Assembly (NCBI RefSeq): GCF_950097975.1
Contig: NZ_CATNHF010000001.1
Location: forward strand, 62,001 to 126,000
Reading direction: 5' to 3'
Length of the DNA stretch: 64,000 nucleotides
Source of the DNA: Microbacterium sp. T2.11-28
Lineage (GTDB): Bacteria > Actinomycetota > Actinomycetes > Actinomycetales > Microbacteriaceae
Position numbers and translations under genes: made by a program. The notes beneath the pieces were generated by a model. It saw nothing but the letters and a program-made list of their open reading frames with translations. It ran no database searches and had not been told where the DNA came from. Of this stretch, positions 50,567-58,384 are shown in pieces; the first letter of the stretch is position 1; the number at the start of each line of letters is the position of its first letter.

Positions 50567-52572
50567 GCGAGGTCGCCCGCCGTGTTGACGAGCGTGTGAT
50601 CGGCGATCGCGCGCACGATGCGGTCGACGGCCTCGTCGACGGGGATGCCGTTGGTCTGCGAGCCGTCGCGGAAGCGGAACGAGACGGTTCCGCCCGAGCG
50701 GTCCTGCTCCCCCGCGATCAGCTGCACCGGCACCTTCTGCGTCGTGTGGGTGCGGATCTTCTTCTGCATCCGGTCGTCGGAGTGATCGACCTCCGCGCGC
50801 ACACCCGCCGCGCGCAGGCGCCCGATGATGTCGTCGAGATAGGGGGCGAAGTCCTCCGCCACCGGGATGCCGACCACCTGGACGGGAGCCAGCCACACCG
50901 GGAAGGCTCCGGCGTAGTGCTCGAGGAGGATGGCGAAGAAGCGCTCGATCGATCCGAAGAGCGCGCGGTGGATCATGATCGGGCGGTGCTTCTCACCGTC
51001 GGGTCCGGTGTACTCCAGCCCGAATCGCTCCGGCAGGTTGGGGTCGACCTGGACGGTGGACAGCTGCCAGGTGCGGCCGATCGCGTCCTTCGTCTTCAGG
51101 TCGATCTTCGGGCCGTAGAACGCCGCCTCGCCGGGCACCTCGGTGAGCTTGAGGCCGCTCGCGACGGCGACGTTGCGGAGCGCGTTCGTGGAGTACTCCC
51201 AGAACTCGTCGCTGCCGATCCACTTCTCCTTCTCGTCGTCTCGCATCGACAGCTCCAGCTCGAAGTCGTCGAGCCCGAAGTCGCGCAGCATCGAGATGAC
51301 GAATTCGAGCACGCGGGTCGCCTCCGCCTCCAGCTGCTCGGGAGTCACGAAGAGGTGTGAGTCGTCCTGGGTGAAGCCGCGCACGCGGGTGAGTCCGTGC
51401 AGCGCCCCGGAGAGTTCGTTGCGGTAGACCGTCCCGTTCTCGGCGAGGCGCAGCGGCAGATCGCGGTAGCTGCGTGCCCGCTCCTTGTAGATCAGGATGT
51501 GCATCGGGCAGTTCATCGGCTTCAGGTAGTAGTCCTGGCCGTGCTTGGTGACGGTGCCGTCCGCGTCGCGCTCCTCGTCCATCCGGATCGGCGGGAACAT
51601 GCCGTCCTTGTAGGTGACGAGGTGGTTCGACGTGATGAACAGGTCCTCTTTGGAGATGTGCGGAGTGTAGACGTAGGTGTAGCCGCCCTCGATGTGGCGG
51701 CGGCGCGCGTGCTGCTCCATCTCGCCGCGGACGATGCCGCCGCGGGGGTGCCACACGCTCAGGCCCGAGCCGATCTCGTCCGGGAACGAGAACAGGTCCA
51801 GTTCCTTGCCCAGCTTGCGGTGGTCGCGCTTGGCGGCCTCCTCGAGGCGCTGCTGGTAGGCGCGGAGCTCGTCCTTGGTGGGCCAGGCGGTGCCGTAGAT
51901 GCGCTGGAGCTGCGGATTCTTCTCACTGCCGCGCCAATACGCGCCGGCGATGCGGGTCAGGTCCCAGCCGTTGCCCACGATCCGGGTGGAGGGGACGTGG
52001 GGACCGCGGCAGAGGTCCTTCCACGCGGTCTCGCCGTCGCGGGTGACGTTGTCGTAGATCGTCAGCTCGCCGGCGCCGACCTCGACCGACGCGCCTTCGG
52101 CGGCCTCCTTGGAGCCCCCCTTCAGGCCGATCAGCTCGAGCTTGAACGGCTCGTCGGCCAGCTCCTCGCGCGCCTCGTCGTCGGTGACCACTCGGCGGAC
52201 GAAGCGCTGACCCTCGCGGACGATCCGCTCCATCTCCTTCTTGATCGCCTTGAGGTCTTCGGGGGTGAACGGCTCGTCCACGCCGAAGTCGTAGTAGAAG
52301 CCGTCGACGATCGGCGGGCCGATGCCGAGGTTCGCCTGCGGGCGCACGCGCTGCACCGCCTGGGCGAGCACGTGGGCGGTGGAGTGGCGCAGGATGGACA
52401 GTCCGTCCGCGCTGTCGACGGTGACCGGCTCGACGGCGTCGGATTCGGTCACGACGGTGGCGAGGTCCTTCAGCTCGCCGTTCACGCGCAGCGCGACGAC
52501 GGAACGATCGGGGAAGAGGGCGAAGCCGTCGGCGGGGTAGGACACGTCCGACGGGGTGGTGGCGTCAGTCAA
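50563..52572 (-). CDS. thrS: threonyl-tRNA synthetase
   Basis: 669 residues from a TTG at 52572, chosen because GGAGAAG lies 5 nt upstream and no ATG or GTG is in place. TGS domain ([17 protein letters not shown]), editing domain with [12 protein letters not shown], class II core with the zinc ligand in [34 protein letters not shown], and the anticodon domain. The weak TTG start, a leader peptide with Thr codons and a Shine-Dalgarno that can be paired all point to control at translation. Confidence 0.97.
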   Translation of the reverse strand: MTDATTPSDVSYPADGFALFPDRSVVALRVNGELKDLATVVTESDAVEPVTVDSADGLSILRHSTAHVLAQAVQRVRPQANLGIGPPIVDGFYYDFGVDEPFTPEDLKAIKKEMERIVREGQRFVRRVVTDDEAREELADEPFKLELIGLKGGSKEAAEGASVEVGAGELTIYDNVTRDGETAWKDLCRGPHVPSTRIVGNGWDLTRIAGAYWRGSEKNPQLQRIYGTAWPTKDELRAYQQRLEEAAKRDHRKLGKELDLFSFPDEIGSGLSVWHPRGGIVRGEMEQHARRRHIEGGYTYVYTPHISKEDLFITSNHLVTYKDGMFPPIRMDEERDADGTVTKHGQDYYLKPMNCPMHILIYKERARSYRDLPLRLAENGTVYRNELSGALHGLTRVRGFTQDDSHLFVTPEQLEAEATRVLEFVISMLRDFGLDDFELELSMRDDEKEKWIGSDEFWEYSTNALRNVAVASGLKLTEVPGEAAFYGPKIDLKTKDAIGRTWQLSTVQVDPNLPERFGLEYTGPDGEKHRPIMIHRALFGSIERFFAILLEHYAGAFPVWLAPVQVVGIPVAEDFAPYLDDIIGRLRAAGVRAEVDHSDDRMQKKIRTHTTQKVPVQLIAGEQDRSGGTVSFRFRDGSQTNGIPVDEAVDRIVRAIADHTLVNTAGDLA

Positions 52573-52577
52573 GGGAA

Positions 52578-52608
52578 CTTCTCCAGAGGTGGCCGCGGTG
52601 CGGCTGGA
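52578..52608 (-). promoter_or_regulatory. hairpin that can hide the thrS ribosome site
   Basis: In the mRNA TCCAG (52608-52604) pairs with CTGGA (52586-52582), and CCGC (52603-52600) with GCGG (52596-52593). The 3' arm takes the first bases of GGAGAAG (52584-52578), the thrS Shine-Dalgarno. A GGACG/CGTCC hairpin lies a little upstream, after the leader-peptide stop. The fold is read by eye and not scored. Confidence 0.5.
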
Positions 52609-52652
52609 TGGAAGGGATGTGCTCAGCTTCGGACGTTCCGCGTCCTGCCCGC

Positions 52653-52721
52653 TCAGGCGTGAGGCGTTCGCGCACCGGTGCGCGCGACGAGAGTCGTGAC
52701 GACGGCCCGGCGGTGTTCCAT
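52653..52721 (-). CDS. Thr-rich leader peptide upstream of thrS
   Basis: An ORF of 22 codons, beginning [20 protein letters not shown] and ending two codons later. Thr is encoded at positions 9, 10, 15 and 19, i.e. 18 percent. A TAGACT -10 box (52728-52733) ends 6 nt before its ATG, so the ORF sits exactly at the 5' end of the mRNA, as for leaderless genes elsewhere in the window. The ORF contains a 16-bp palindrome, CGCGCACCGGTGCGCG. Slow decoding when Thr-tRNA is short would hold a ribosome here and change the downstream folding. No homologue is known to me; the peptide is probably only a sensor. Confidence 0.6.
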   Translation of the reverse strand: MEHRRAVVTTLVARTGARTPHA

Positions 52722-52727
52722 GGGTCG

Positions 52728-52733
52728 AGTCTA
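52728..52733 (-). promoter_or_regulatory. -10 box of thrS and its leader peptide
   Basis: TAGACT on the minus strand, 6 nt from the leader ATG and about 150 nt from the thrS start. No clear -35. Confidence 0.5.
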
Positions 52734-52806
52734 TCGCCGCTGCCCGGTGTGGCCGGTGTGCCCGGGTGGGGCCGTGGCGTGCGCGTCGTCGCGCGGTGCG
52801 CCCGTC

Positions 52807-53973
52807 ATGATGGATGCCGTGAAGCTCGCCCTGGTCGGAGTCGCGCTGCTCTTGCTGGGGGCGGCGGCCGTCGGCGTGGGCGTCCTCCCCTTGCAGGACG
52901 CCGTGGCGATCGGCGAGCGGGTCTGGCCGGTGCTGCTGTTCGTGGTGTCCGTCACGATCGTCGCCGAGCTGGCGGCCGCGGCGGGCGTGTTCGACGTCGT
53001 GGCGGCGCGACTGGCACGGCTGGCGCGCGGGCGCACCTGGGCGCTGTGGCTCGCGGTGGTTCTGCTCGCCGCGGTCGCGACCGCCTTCCTGTCCTTGGAC
53101 ACCACGGCCGTCCTCCTCACGCCCGTGGTCATCGCCGTCGCCCGCGCGCACGGGCTGAGTCCGCTGCCGTTCGCCTTCACCACGGTCTGGCTGGCCAACA
53201 CGGCCTCTCTCGTCCTCCCGGTGTCCAACCTCACCAACCTGCTCGCCCTGCACCGGCTGGAGGGCGCCCACGCCGGGACGTTCCTCGCCCTCCTCGGGCC
53301 GTCTGCGGCGGTCGCGATCGGTGTGAGCGTGCTGCTGCTCTTCCTGCTGCACCGGAGCGAGCTGACGGGTCGGTTCGCCGTGTCGGCGCCGCCCGTCGTC
53401 GCCGACCGGCTGCAGCTGCGCGTGGCCGCGGTGGTCGTGCTGGTCATGATGCCGCTGCTCGTCAGCGGCATCGAGCCATGGATCCCGGCCACGGCCGCGG
53501 CGATCGTCCTCGGGGTCTTCTTCGCCTGGCGCTCCCCCGACGCCCTCCACCTCTCGCTGGTCCCCTGGCAGCTCGTGGTCTTCGCGGCGGGCCTGTTCCT
53601 GGCCGTCGGGGCGCTCGAGGCCCTCGGCTCGCGTGCGCTCATCGTCGCGCTGACCGGCGAGGGCGACGGACTGGTCGACCTGTGGCGACTGTCCGGCGTC
53701 GGGCTGCTCGCGGCGAACGCCGTCAACAACCTGCCCGCCTACCTGGCCCTCGAATCGGCGGCCGCGTCTCCCGAGCGGCTCGCGGCGCTCCTGATCGGTG
53801 TCAACGCCGGCCCCCTCATCACCCCGTGGGCATCCCTGGCCACCCTGCTCTGGCATCAGCGACTCCACGCCGTCGGCGTCGAAGTACCCTGGGGCCGCTA
53901 CGTCCTCCTGGGCCTGCTGGCGGCGCCGCTCACGGTGCTGGCGGCCGTCGCGCCGCTCGCACTCCGCGGCTGA
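52807..53973 (+). CDS. ArsB/SLC13-type ion transporter
   Basis: 388 residues from the first ATG of an ATGATG pair. About ten hydrophobic segments. Motifs [21 protein letters not shown] and [19 protein letters not shown], with an inverted second half ([30 protein letters not shown]), fit the ion transporter superfamily that includes ArsB and the SLC13 dicarboxylate carriers. Substrate (arsenite, anion or metal) not determinable; no ars genes are adjacent. Ends 8 nt from the convergent AlkD-like gene. Confidence 0.85.
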   Translation: MMDAVKLALVGVALLLLGAAAVGVGVLPLQDAVAIGERVWPVLLFVVSVTIVAELAAAAGVFDVVAARLARLARGRTWALWLAVVLLAAVATAFLSLDTTAVLLTPVVIAVARAHGLSPLPFAFTTVWLANTASLVLPVSNLTNLLALHRLEGAHAGTFLALLGPSAAVAIGVSVLLLFLLHRSELTGRFAVSAPPVVADRLQLRVAAVVVLVMMPLLVSGIEPWIPATAAAIVLGVFFAWRSPDALHLSLVPWQLVVFAAGLFLAVGALEALGSRALIVALTGEGDGLVDLWRLSGVGLLAANAVNNLPAYLALESAAASPERLAALLIGVNAGPLITPWASLATLLWHQRLHAVGVEVPWGRYVLLGLLAAPLTVLAAVAPLALRG

Positions 53974-53981
53974 CGGAGCAC

Positions 53982-54641
53982 TCAGCCGAGGTGCTTCAGC
54001 GCCTCTCGGCGGCTCAGCGGGCTGAGCTCGTGCGACGCCGCGTAGCGCTCGACCCAGTCCGGCGCGACGCGGGCGTGGTCGCGCAGCGCCCAGCCGATCG
54101 CCTTGCGCAGGAAGAACTCGCGGCGGGCGAGGCTCGGCTCGATGACGTCGGCCAGCAGCACGGTGTCGAGGCGATCGCGGCGTCCGAGCTGCGAGAGGAT
54201 CGCGATGCGCCGGATCCAGATGTCGTCGTCGATGCTCCACGCTCGCACGAGCGCCGCCGTCTCGTCCGGGTGTGCGTCGTGGAGGTCGGCCATGCGACCC
54301 GACAGCTCGTCGGTGATGTCCCACCACTGGCCGGTGCGCACCATGTGCTCGACGAGCGGGACCACCGCGAGATCCCCGCGCACGGGTCGCAGCGTCAGCA
54401 GCGCCTCGGCGGCGTAGCGCTCCTCCCGGTGCGTCGCGTCGTCCCACAGTCTGCGCGCCACCGCCAGGAGCCTCAGCCCGTCGGCTTCGCCGGCCGCTGC
54501 CGAGCGCGCGAGACGGCGCACCTCGGGCACCCGCACACCCAGGAACGGCATCGCGGACTTCATGTACGCCTGCTGGCCCGCGGCACGGCCGGGGTCGGCG
54601 ACCGCGCGCAGGTCGGCGCGGATCCGTGCGGCCAGGTCCAC
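53982..54641 (-). CDS. AlkD-like DNA alkylation repair protein
   Basis: 219 residues, all helical, HEAT-like repeats. [16 protein letters not shown] near the N-terminus and [25 protein letters not shown] near the C-terminus are the family blocks; [12 protein letters not shown] holds aromatic and acidic residues typical of the AlkC/AlkD lesion cleft. Excises alkylated bases in family members tested. GTG start, 4 nt after the ACT-domain gene stop. Confidence 0.9.
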   Translation of the reverse strand: MDLAARIRADLRAVADPGRAAGQQAYMKSAMPFLGVRVPEVRRLARSAAAGEADGLRLLAVARRLWDDATHREERYAAEALLTLRPVRGDLAVVPLVEHMVRTGQWWDITDELSGRMADLHDAHPDETAALVRAWSIDDDIWIRRIAILSQLGRRDRLDTVLLADVIEPSLARREFFLRKAIGWALRDHARVAPDWVERYAASHELSPLSRREALKHLG

Positions 54642-54645
54642 GGCC

Positions 54646-55152
54646 TCAGCCGAGGCTCAGATCGACCTGGATCTCGTCCGCCAGACGCTCGAGCGCGGTG
54701 ACGATCGGGGCGGCGTCCTGATCGCCGGGCACCCGCACCGAGACGGTGGCCTCGAACAGGGTGCCGCCGGCCATCGGCGCATCGAGCGTGCGGCTCGTGA
54801 AGCCGTCGATGCTCAGGGCGTGCGCACTCACCGCCGAGGTGACGTCGCGCACGATCCCGGGGCGGTCGTTGCCCAGCACGGTGAAGGTGAGCGATCGGCC
54901 GGCCGGGCTCGCCGCCGGGGCTCCGGAGTGGGTCGTCACGCGCAGAAGGCCGTCGAGCTCCTGCAGGGCGTCGGTCAGCTCGTCCGCGCGGCCGTCGGGC
55001 ACGGTCACGAGCACGATCCCCGCGAAGGCGCCGGCGAGCTCCGCCAGTTCGCTGCGCTCCCAGTTGCCGCCGTGGGCGGCGACCGTGTCGGCGAGGGCGC
55101 TGACCAGACCGGTGCGGTCGTCACCGACCACAGAGAGCACGAGATGGGCCAT
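54646..55152 (-). CDS. double ACT-domain regulatory protein (GcvR-like)
   Basis: 168 residues, two ACT domains: residues about 1-75 (LVLSVVGDDRTGLVSALADTV) and about 88-168 (FTVLGNDRPGIVRDVTSAVS). GDDRTG and GNDRPG are ligand-loop motifs. Similar to glycine-cleavage regulator GcvR, but gcv genes are not near, so the ligand is unknown. TAGGCT lies 6 nt before the ATG, so the mRNA is probably leaderless. Confidence 0.87.
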   Translation of the reverse strand: MAHLVLSVVGDDRTGLVSALADTVAAHGGNWERSELAELAGAFAGIVLVTVPDGRADELTDALQELDGLLRVTTHSGAPAASPAGRSLTFTVLGNDRPGIVRDVTSAVSAHALSIDGFTSRTLDAPMAGGTLFEATVSVRVPGDQDAAPIVTALERLADEIQVDLSLG

Positions 55153-55208
55153 GGGCCGAGCCTAGCCGGGTCATCCGCCGGGCGGGAGGCACGGGGCCGG
55201 GAACGAAG

Positions 55209-55232
55209 AAACCCCCGGGATTCCGGGGGTTT
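55209..55232 (-). terminator. intrinsic terminator after the tRNA cluster
   Basis: 10-bp stem, aaacccccgg (55209-55218) with ccgggggttt (55223-55232), 4-nt loop, followed on the minus strand by CTTCGTT. A good intrinsic terminator for the leftward tRNA operon. Confidence 0.8.
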
Positions 55233-55238
55233 CGGTGG

Positions 55239-55310
55239 TGCGCGATACTGGGATCGAACCAGTGACCTCTTCCGTGTCAGGGAAGCGCGCTACCGCTGCG
55301 CCAATCGCGC
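55239..55310 (-). tRNA. tRNA-Val(GAC)
   Basis: 72-nt cloverleaf on the minus strand. Acceptor GCGCGAT pairs with ATCGCGC, discriminator A. Anticodon loop CTGACAC in stem CTTCC/GGAAG gives GAC. T-loop GGTTCGATCC. CCA follows in the DNA (55236-55238). Last gene of Gly-Cys-Val. Confidence 0.96.
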
Positions 55311-55336
55311 CTGTGAAGGCTTTTCAGTTGTGAGCG

Positions 55337-55407
55337 AGGTGGCGACGGGATTCGAACCCGTGTAAACGGCTTTGCAGGCCGGTGCCTAGCCGCTCGGCCA
55401 CGCCACC
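55337..55407 (-). tRNA. tRNA-Cys(GCA)
   Basis: 71 nt. Acceptor GGTGGCG pairs with CGCCACC; discriminator U, the Cys identity base. Anticodon loop CTGCAAA gives GCA. T-loop GGTTCGAATCC. CCA is not encoded. Confidence 0.96.
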
Positions 55408-55462
55408 GTGTGTGGTTCGACCCACGTGTCGTGACCCCTTCGAAAAGGGGCCCCCGCACTCG

Positions 55463-55535
55463 AGCGGATGACGAGACTCGAACTCGCGACCCTCACCTTG
55501 GCAAGGTGATGCGCTACCAACTGCGCTACATCCGC
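55463..55535 (-). tRNA. tRNA-Gly(GCC)
   Basis: 73 nt. Acceptor GCGGATG pairs with CATCCGC, discriminator U. Anticodon stem TCACC/GGTGA with loop TTGCCAA gives GCC. T-loop GAGTTCGAGTC. CCA is not encoded. First gene of the leftward operon. Confidence 0.96.
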
Positions 55536-55566
55536 GTGCTCCCTGGTTTCCCCGGGCGCTTGAACG

Positions 55567-55594
55567 ACTTTAGCCCACGAAATTCGAACTGCAA
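55567..55594 (-). promoter_or_regulatory. promoter of the tRNA Gly-Cys-Val operon
   Basis: On the minus strand TTGCAG (55594-55589), a 16-nt spacer and TAAAGT (55572-55567). A strong sigma-A type promoter about 25 nt before the tRNA-Gly 5' end; the local AT content is clearly higher than around it. Confidence 0.65.
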
Positions 55595-55683
55595 AACCGA
55601 GCGCGCCCCGCGCGTGTCCCGTCCCCCGATTCGGTCTCCGTGCCCGCATCCGGTAGCATCGGTTCTCGGCTCCTCGGAGTCTT

Positions 55684-55756
55684 GGGCGATTGGCGCAGTT
55701 GGTAGCGCGCTTCCTTCACACGGAAGAGGTCATCAGTTCGAGTCTGGTATCGCCCA
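55684..55756 (+). tRNA. tRNA-Val(CAC)
   Basis: 73 nt on the plus strand. Acceptor GGGCGAT with ATCGCCC, discriminator A. Anticodon loop TTCACAC in stem CTTCC/GGAAG gives CAC. T-loop AGTTCGAGTCT. A TAGCAT at 55654-55659 is a likely -10. Very similar to the tRNA-Val(GAC) on the other strand, especially D-arm and anticodon stem. Followed by a CCCCGCC..GGCGGGG-type inverted repeat at about 55767-55785 that may end it. Confidence 0.96.
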
Positions 55757-55807
55757 CCGTCAGAACCCCCGCCTCGGCGGGGGTTTTCGCGTTCGGTCGG
55801 CGGACCC

Positions 55808-56320
55808 TCAGCCGTCGAACAGCCAGCCGTGCCGCTGCGCCAGCACGCGGGCCACCCGCGCGAATGCGCGCCGGTCCAGCGGAGCCGCTTCGCGCCGGAT
55901 GCCGCGGTGATGCACGCTGTAGAGCTGGTCGAGGTCGACCCACGATTCGCGTCCCTGCCGGTCCCAGGGCCCGGTGCCGATGGCGACGTGGTCGTTCCTG
56001 CGAGCAGCATTTCCCCCGGGTGCCCTGCTTGTGAGCTTCAGGGCGTAGCAGCGCTGCACGTCGTGGCGGGCGATGACGAGCATCGGACGGTCCTTGCCCT
56101 GCGTCGGGTCCTCCTGGAACGGAACCCAGGCCCACACGATCTCGCCCGCATCGGGCACGCCGTCGCGGCGCGGGGCGTACACGATGTGCACCGCGCGCCG
56201 ACCGGGGTCGGTGACCTCCCACGTCGAGGTCGCATCGAACGGGGCGGCGGGTGCGCCGCTACCGCGGGCGGCCCGCTGCGGCCGGCCGAAGAGCCTCCGC
56301 AGCCAGTTCCCGAGCGCCAT
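55808..56320 (-). CDS. PemK/MazF-like protein, copy 2
   Basis: 170 residues starting MALGNWLRRLFGRPQRAARG. After a basic N-terminal tail of about 45 residues comes a PemK/MazF core: AGEIVWAWVPFQEDPTQGKD RPMLVIARH (split here) and YALKLTSRAPGG, then SWVDLDQLYSVHHRGIRREA. The K-D-R-P-x-L-V-I pattern is the typical MazF strand. TGATG overlap with the paralogous gene upstream. No antitoxin ORF is present on either side. It may be an RNase, or a domesticated non-toxic relative. Confidence 0.82.
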   Translation of the reverse strand: MALGNWLRRLFGRPQRAARGSGAPAAPFDATSTWEVTDPGRRAVHIVYAPRRDGVPDAGEIVWAWVPFQEDPTQGKDRPMLVIARHDVQRCYALKLTSRAPGGNAARRNDHVAIGTGPWDRQGRESWVDLDQLYSVHHRGIRREAAPLDRRAFARVARVLAQRHGWLFDG

Positions 56321-56877
56321 CAGCCCTCGAACCGCCAGCCGTGCCGCTGCTGGAGGGCGCGGGCCACGAGCGCGAAGCGATCCTGGTCGAGTTCGGCGCC
56401 CTCTCGCCGCATGGCCGCGTGCGGCACGCTGTAGAGCCGGTCGACGTCGACCCAGGAGGGACGTCCCGCGGGGTCCCACTCCCCCGGGCCGATCTCGAGG
56501 AAGTCGCGCTCGTCCTCGTGCGACCGGCTCGTGAGGCGCACCGCGTACACACGCAGCGGGTCGCGGCGACCGATCACGAGGACGGGGCGGTCCTTGCCGC
56601 GCCCGTCGTTCTCGGCGTAGGGCACCCACGTCCAGACGACTTCGCCGGCGTCGGGCTCGCCGTCGGGATCCGGTGCGTAGGAGATCCGCAGCTCCGGCAC
56701 TCCCGCGGGATCGAGCTCCACGGTGCCGGAGCCCTCCGCCGAGTCCGATCCGCGGGAGCGGTCGGATTCGGCCGCGCGCTGCAGCTGCTCGTCCAGCACG
56801 GGCGCACCGCCTCCCAGCACGTTCACGATGCCCTTGATGATTCCGCGGACGAAGCCGTCCTGCCCGGGTGCGGTCAT
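56320..56877 (-). CDS. PemK/MazF-like protein, copy 1
   Basis: 185 residues. Same architecture as its downstream neighbour: DAGEVVWTWVPYAENDGRGK then DRPVLVIGRR, YAVRLTSRSH, PSWVDVDRLYSVPHAAMRRE and a shared C-terminal ALQQRHGWRFEG. An amphipathic N-terminus (FVRGIIKGIVNVLGGGAP) precedes the core. The two proteins are clear tandem paralogues. TAGCCT ends 7 nt before the ATG, so the operon mRNA is probably leaderless. No antitoxin seen. Confidence 0.82.
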   Translation of the reverse strand: MTAPGQDGFVRGIIKGIVNVLGGGAPVLDEQLQRAAESDRSRGSDSAEGSGTVELDPAGVPELRISYAPDPDGEPDAGEVVWTWVPYAENDGRGKDRPVLVIGRRDPLRVYAVRLTSRSHEDERDFLEIGPGEWDPAGRPSWVDVDRLYSVPHAAMRREGAELDQDRFALVARALQQRHGWRFEG

Positions 56878-56899
56878 GGCGGCAAGGCTAGCAACGCGA

Positions 56900-56929
56900 A
56901 GGGGCGCCGGGCCGAAGCCCAGCGCCCCT
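56900..56929 (-). terminator. hairpin after amtB
   Basis: 8-bp outer stem aggggcgc (56900-56907) with gcgcccct (56922-56929), a 1-nt mismatch, and a 4-bp inner stem gggc/gccc closed by a CGAA tetraloop. Lies 22 nt past the amtB stop and just before the PemK -10 box. Confidence 0.7.
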
Positions 56930-56950
56930 CGGGTGCGATGTGGTGGACGA

Positions 56951-58219
56951 TCAGGCCTTGGTGTCGGCCAGGACGTAGCCCTCCTCGCCGTGCACGACGG
57001 TGTCGATGCCGGCGATCTCGTCCTCGTTCTTCACGCGGAAGCCCATCGTCTTCTCGATCGCGAAGCCGATGACGTAGGCGATCACGAAGGAGTAGATGAG
57101 GACCGAGAATGCCGCGATCGTCTGAACGAGCAGCTGGCTGGCGTCGCCGCCCATGAACAGGCCCGTGCCGTTGGCGAAGAAGCCGAGGTACAGCGTTCCG
57201 ATGAGGCCGCCCACGAGGTGGATGCCCACCACGTCGAGCGAGTCGTCGAAGCCCCACTTGAACTTCAGTTCGATCGCGAGGGCGCAGACGGCACCGGCGA
57301 TGAGGCCGAGCACGATCGCCCAGATCGGGTCGAGCGAACCGCACGCCGGGGTGATGGCGACGAGACCGGCGACGGCGCCCGAGGCGGCACCGACGGACGT
57401 GGGCTTGCCGTCCTTGATCTTCTCGACGAGCAGCCAGGCCAGCAGCGCGGCGGCAGGCGCGGCGATCGTGTTGACGAAGGCGAGGGCGGCGACGCCGTCG
57501 GCGGCGAGCTCCGAGCCGGCGTTGAAGCCGAACCAGCCGAACCACAGCAGGCCGGCGCCCAGCAGGACGAACGGCGGGTTGTGGGGGACGTGGACGCCCT
57601 TCTGGAAGCCGACGCGCTTGCCGAGGACCAGCGCGAGAGCGAGAGCCGCGGCACCCGCGTTGATGTGGACGGCAGTACCACCGGCGAAGTCGATCGCGCC
57701 GACGCCGAAGACGTCCTGCAGACCGTGGGTGATCCAGCCGCCGTAGGCGAAGCTGCCGTCGTCGGCCAGGCCGAAGTTGAAGACCCAGCTCGCGACCGGG
57801 AAGTAGACGATGGTCGCCCACAGGCCGGCGAAGACCATCCACGCGCCGAACTTGGCGCGGTCGGCGATGGCGCCGGACACCAGTGCGACGGTGATGATCG
57901 CGAACGTGGCCTGGAAGGCGACGAAGGCGAGCGGCGGGAAGGCCGCGTCCTCCGGGGTCTCCAGCAGGTTCGCCAGGCCGATGGCCCCGGTGTCGATCGA
58001 CCACGGGAAGATCGTGCCCTCAGCACCCGGGAACGCGATCGCGTAGCCGTAGATGACCCAGAGGACGCCGATGAGGCCGAGCGCTCCGAAGCTCATCATC
58101 ATCATGCTGATGACGCTCTTCGCCTTGACGAGGCCGCCGTAGAAGAACGCCAGACCGGGCGTCATCAACAGGACCAGCGCCGCGGCGATGAGGATGAATG
58201 CGGTGTTGCCTTGATCCAT
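56951..58219 (-). CDS. amtB: ammonium transporter
   Basis: 422 residues, eleven hydrophobic helices. MTPGLAFFYGGLVKAKSVIS and DFAGGTAVHINAGAAALALA, the second with the first pore His; the twin His lies in VVGIHLVGGLIGTLYLG. Conducts ammonium. The usual partner glnK does not follow; a terminator and the PemK genes do. GAGAGG upstream of the ATG; two GlnR-like sites lie 90-135 nt upstream. Confidence 0.96.
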   Translation of the reverse strand: MDQGNTAFILIAAALVLLMTPGLAFFYGGLVKAKSVISMMMMSFGALGLIGVLWVIYGYAIAFPGAEGTIFPWSIDTGAIGLANLLETPEDAAFPPLAFVAFQATFAIITVALVSGAIADRAKFGAWMVFAGLWATIVYFPVASWVFNFGLADDGSFAYGGWITHGLQDVFGVGAIDFAGGTAVHINAGAAALALALVLGKRVGFQKGVHVPHNPPFVLLGAGLLWFGWFGFNAGSELAADGVAALAFVNTIAAPAAALLAWLLVEKIKDGKPTSVGAASGAVAGLVAITPACGSLDPIWAIVLGLIAGAVCALAIELKFKWGFDDSLDVVGIHLVGGLIGTLYLGFFANGTGLFMGGDASQLLVQTIAAFSVLIYSFVIAYVIGFAIEKTMGFRVKNEDEIAGIDTVVHGEEGYVLADTKA

Positions 58220-58308
58220 CTCGAAAGAAACCTCTCTGCAGGGACGCAGGTGTAGCGTCGGGTGCCCCCAGTGTCGCGACGCGGGGTTACCGACGTGGGA
58301 TACCTCGT

Positions 58309-58355
58309 GTTTCCGGGCAGTTACACCCGGCGGCCCAACGTAAACATCAGGTTTC
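58309..58355 (-). promoter_or_regulatory. two GlnR-like sites upstream of amtB
   Basis: On the minus strand GTAAC-TGCCCG-GAAAC (58324-58309) is a perfect match to the actinobacterial GlnR box gTnAc-n6-GaAAc. A second pair GAAAC-CTGATG-TTTAC lies at 58355-58340. Both have the AC-n9-AC spacing reported for mycobacterial GlnR. Suggests nitrogen-dependent control of amtB. Whether a GlnR is encoded in this genome cannot be seen. Confidence 0.6.
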
Positions 58356-58384
58356 GACCAGCCGACGGCTCGCCGTCAGAATCC

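Noticed and set aside
52570..52620. T-box riboswitch before thrS
   Set aside because: ACCGCGG occurs at 52599-52593, but the full T-box sequence with its TGGNA part and a specifier loop is not found; the leader-peptide model fits better.
55410..55910. Plus-strand frame through the tRNA genes
   Set aside because: It runs across tRNA-Gly and tRNA-Val(CAC) and antisense to PemK; not a gene.
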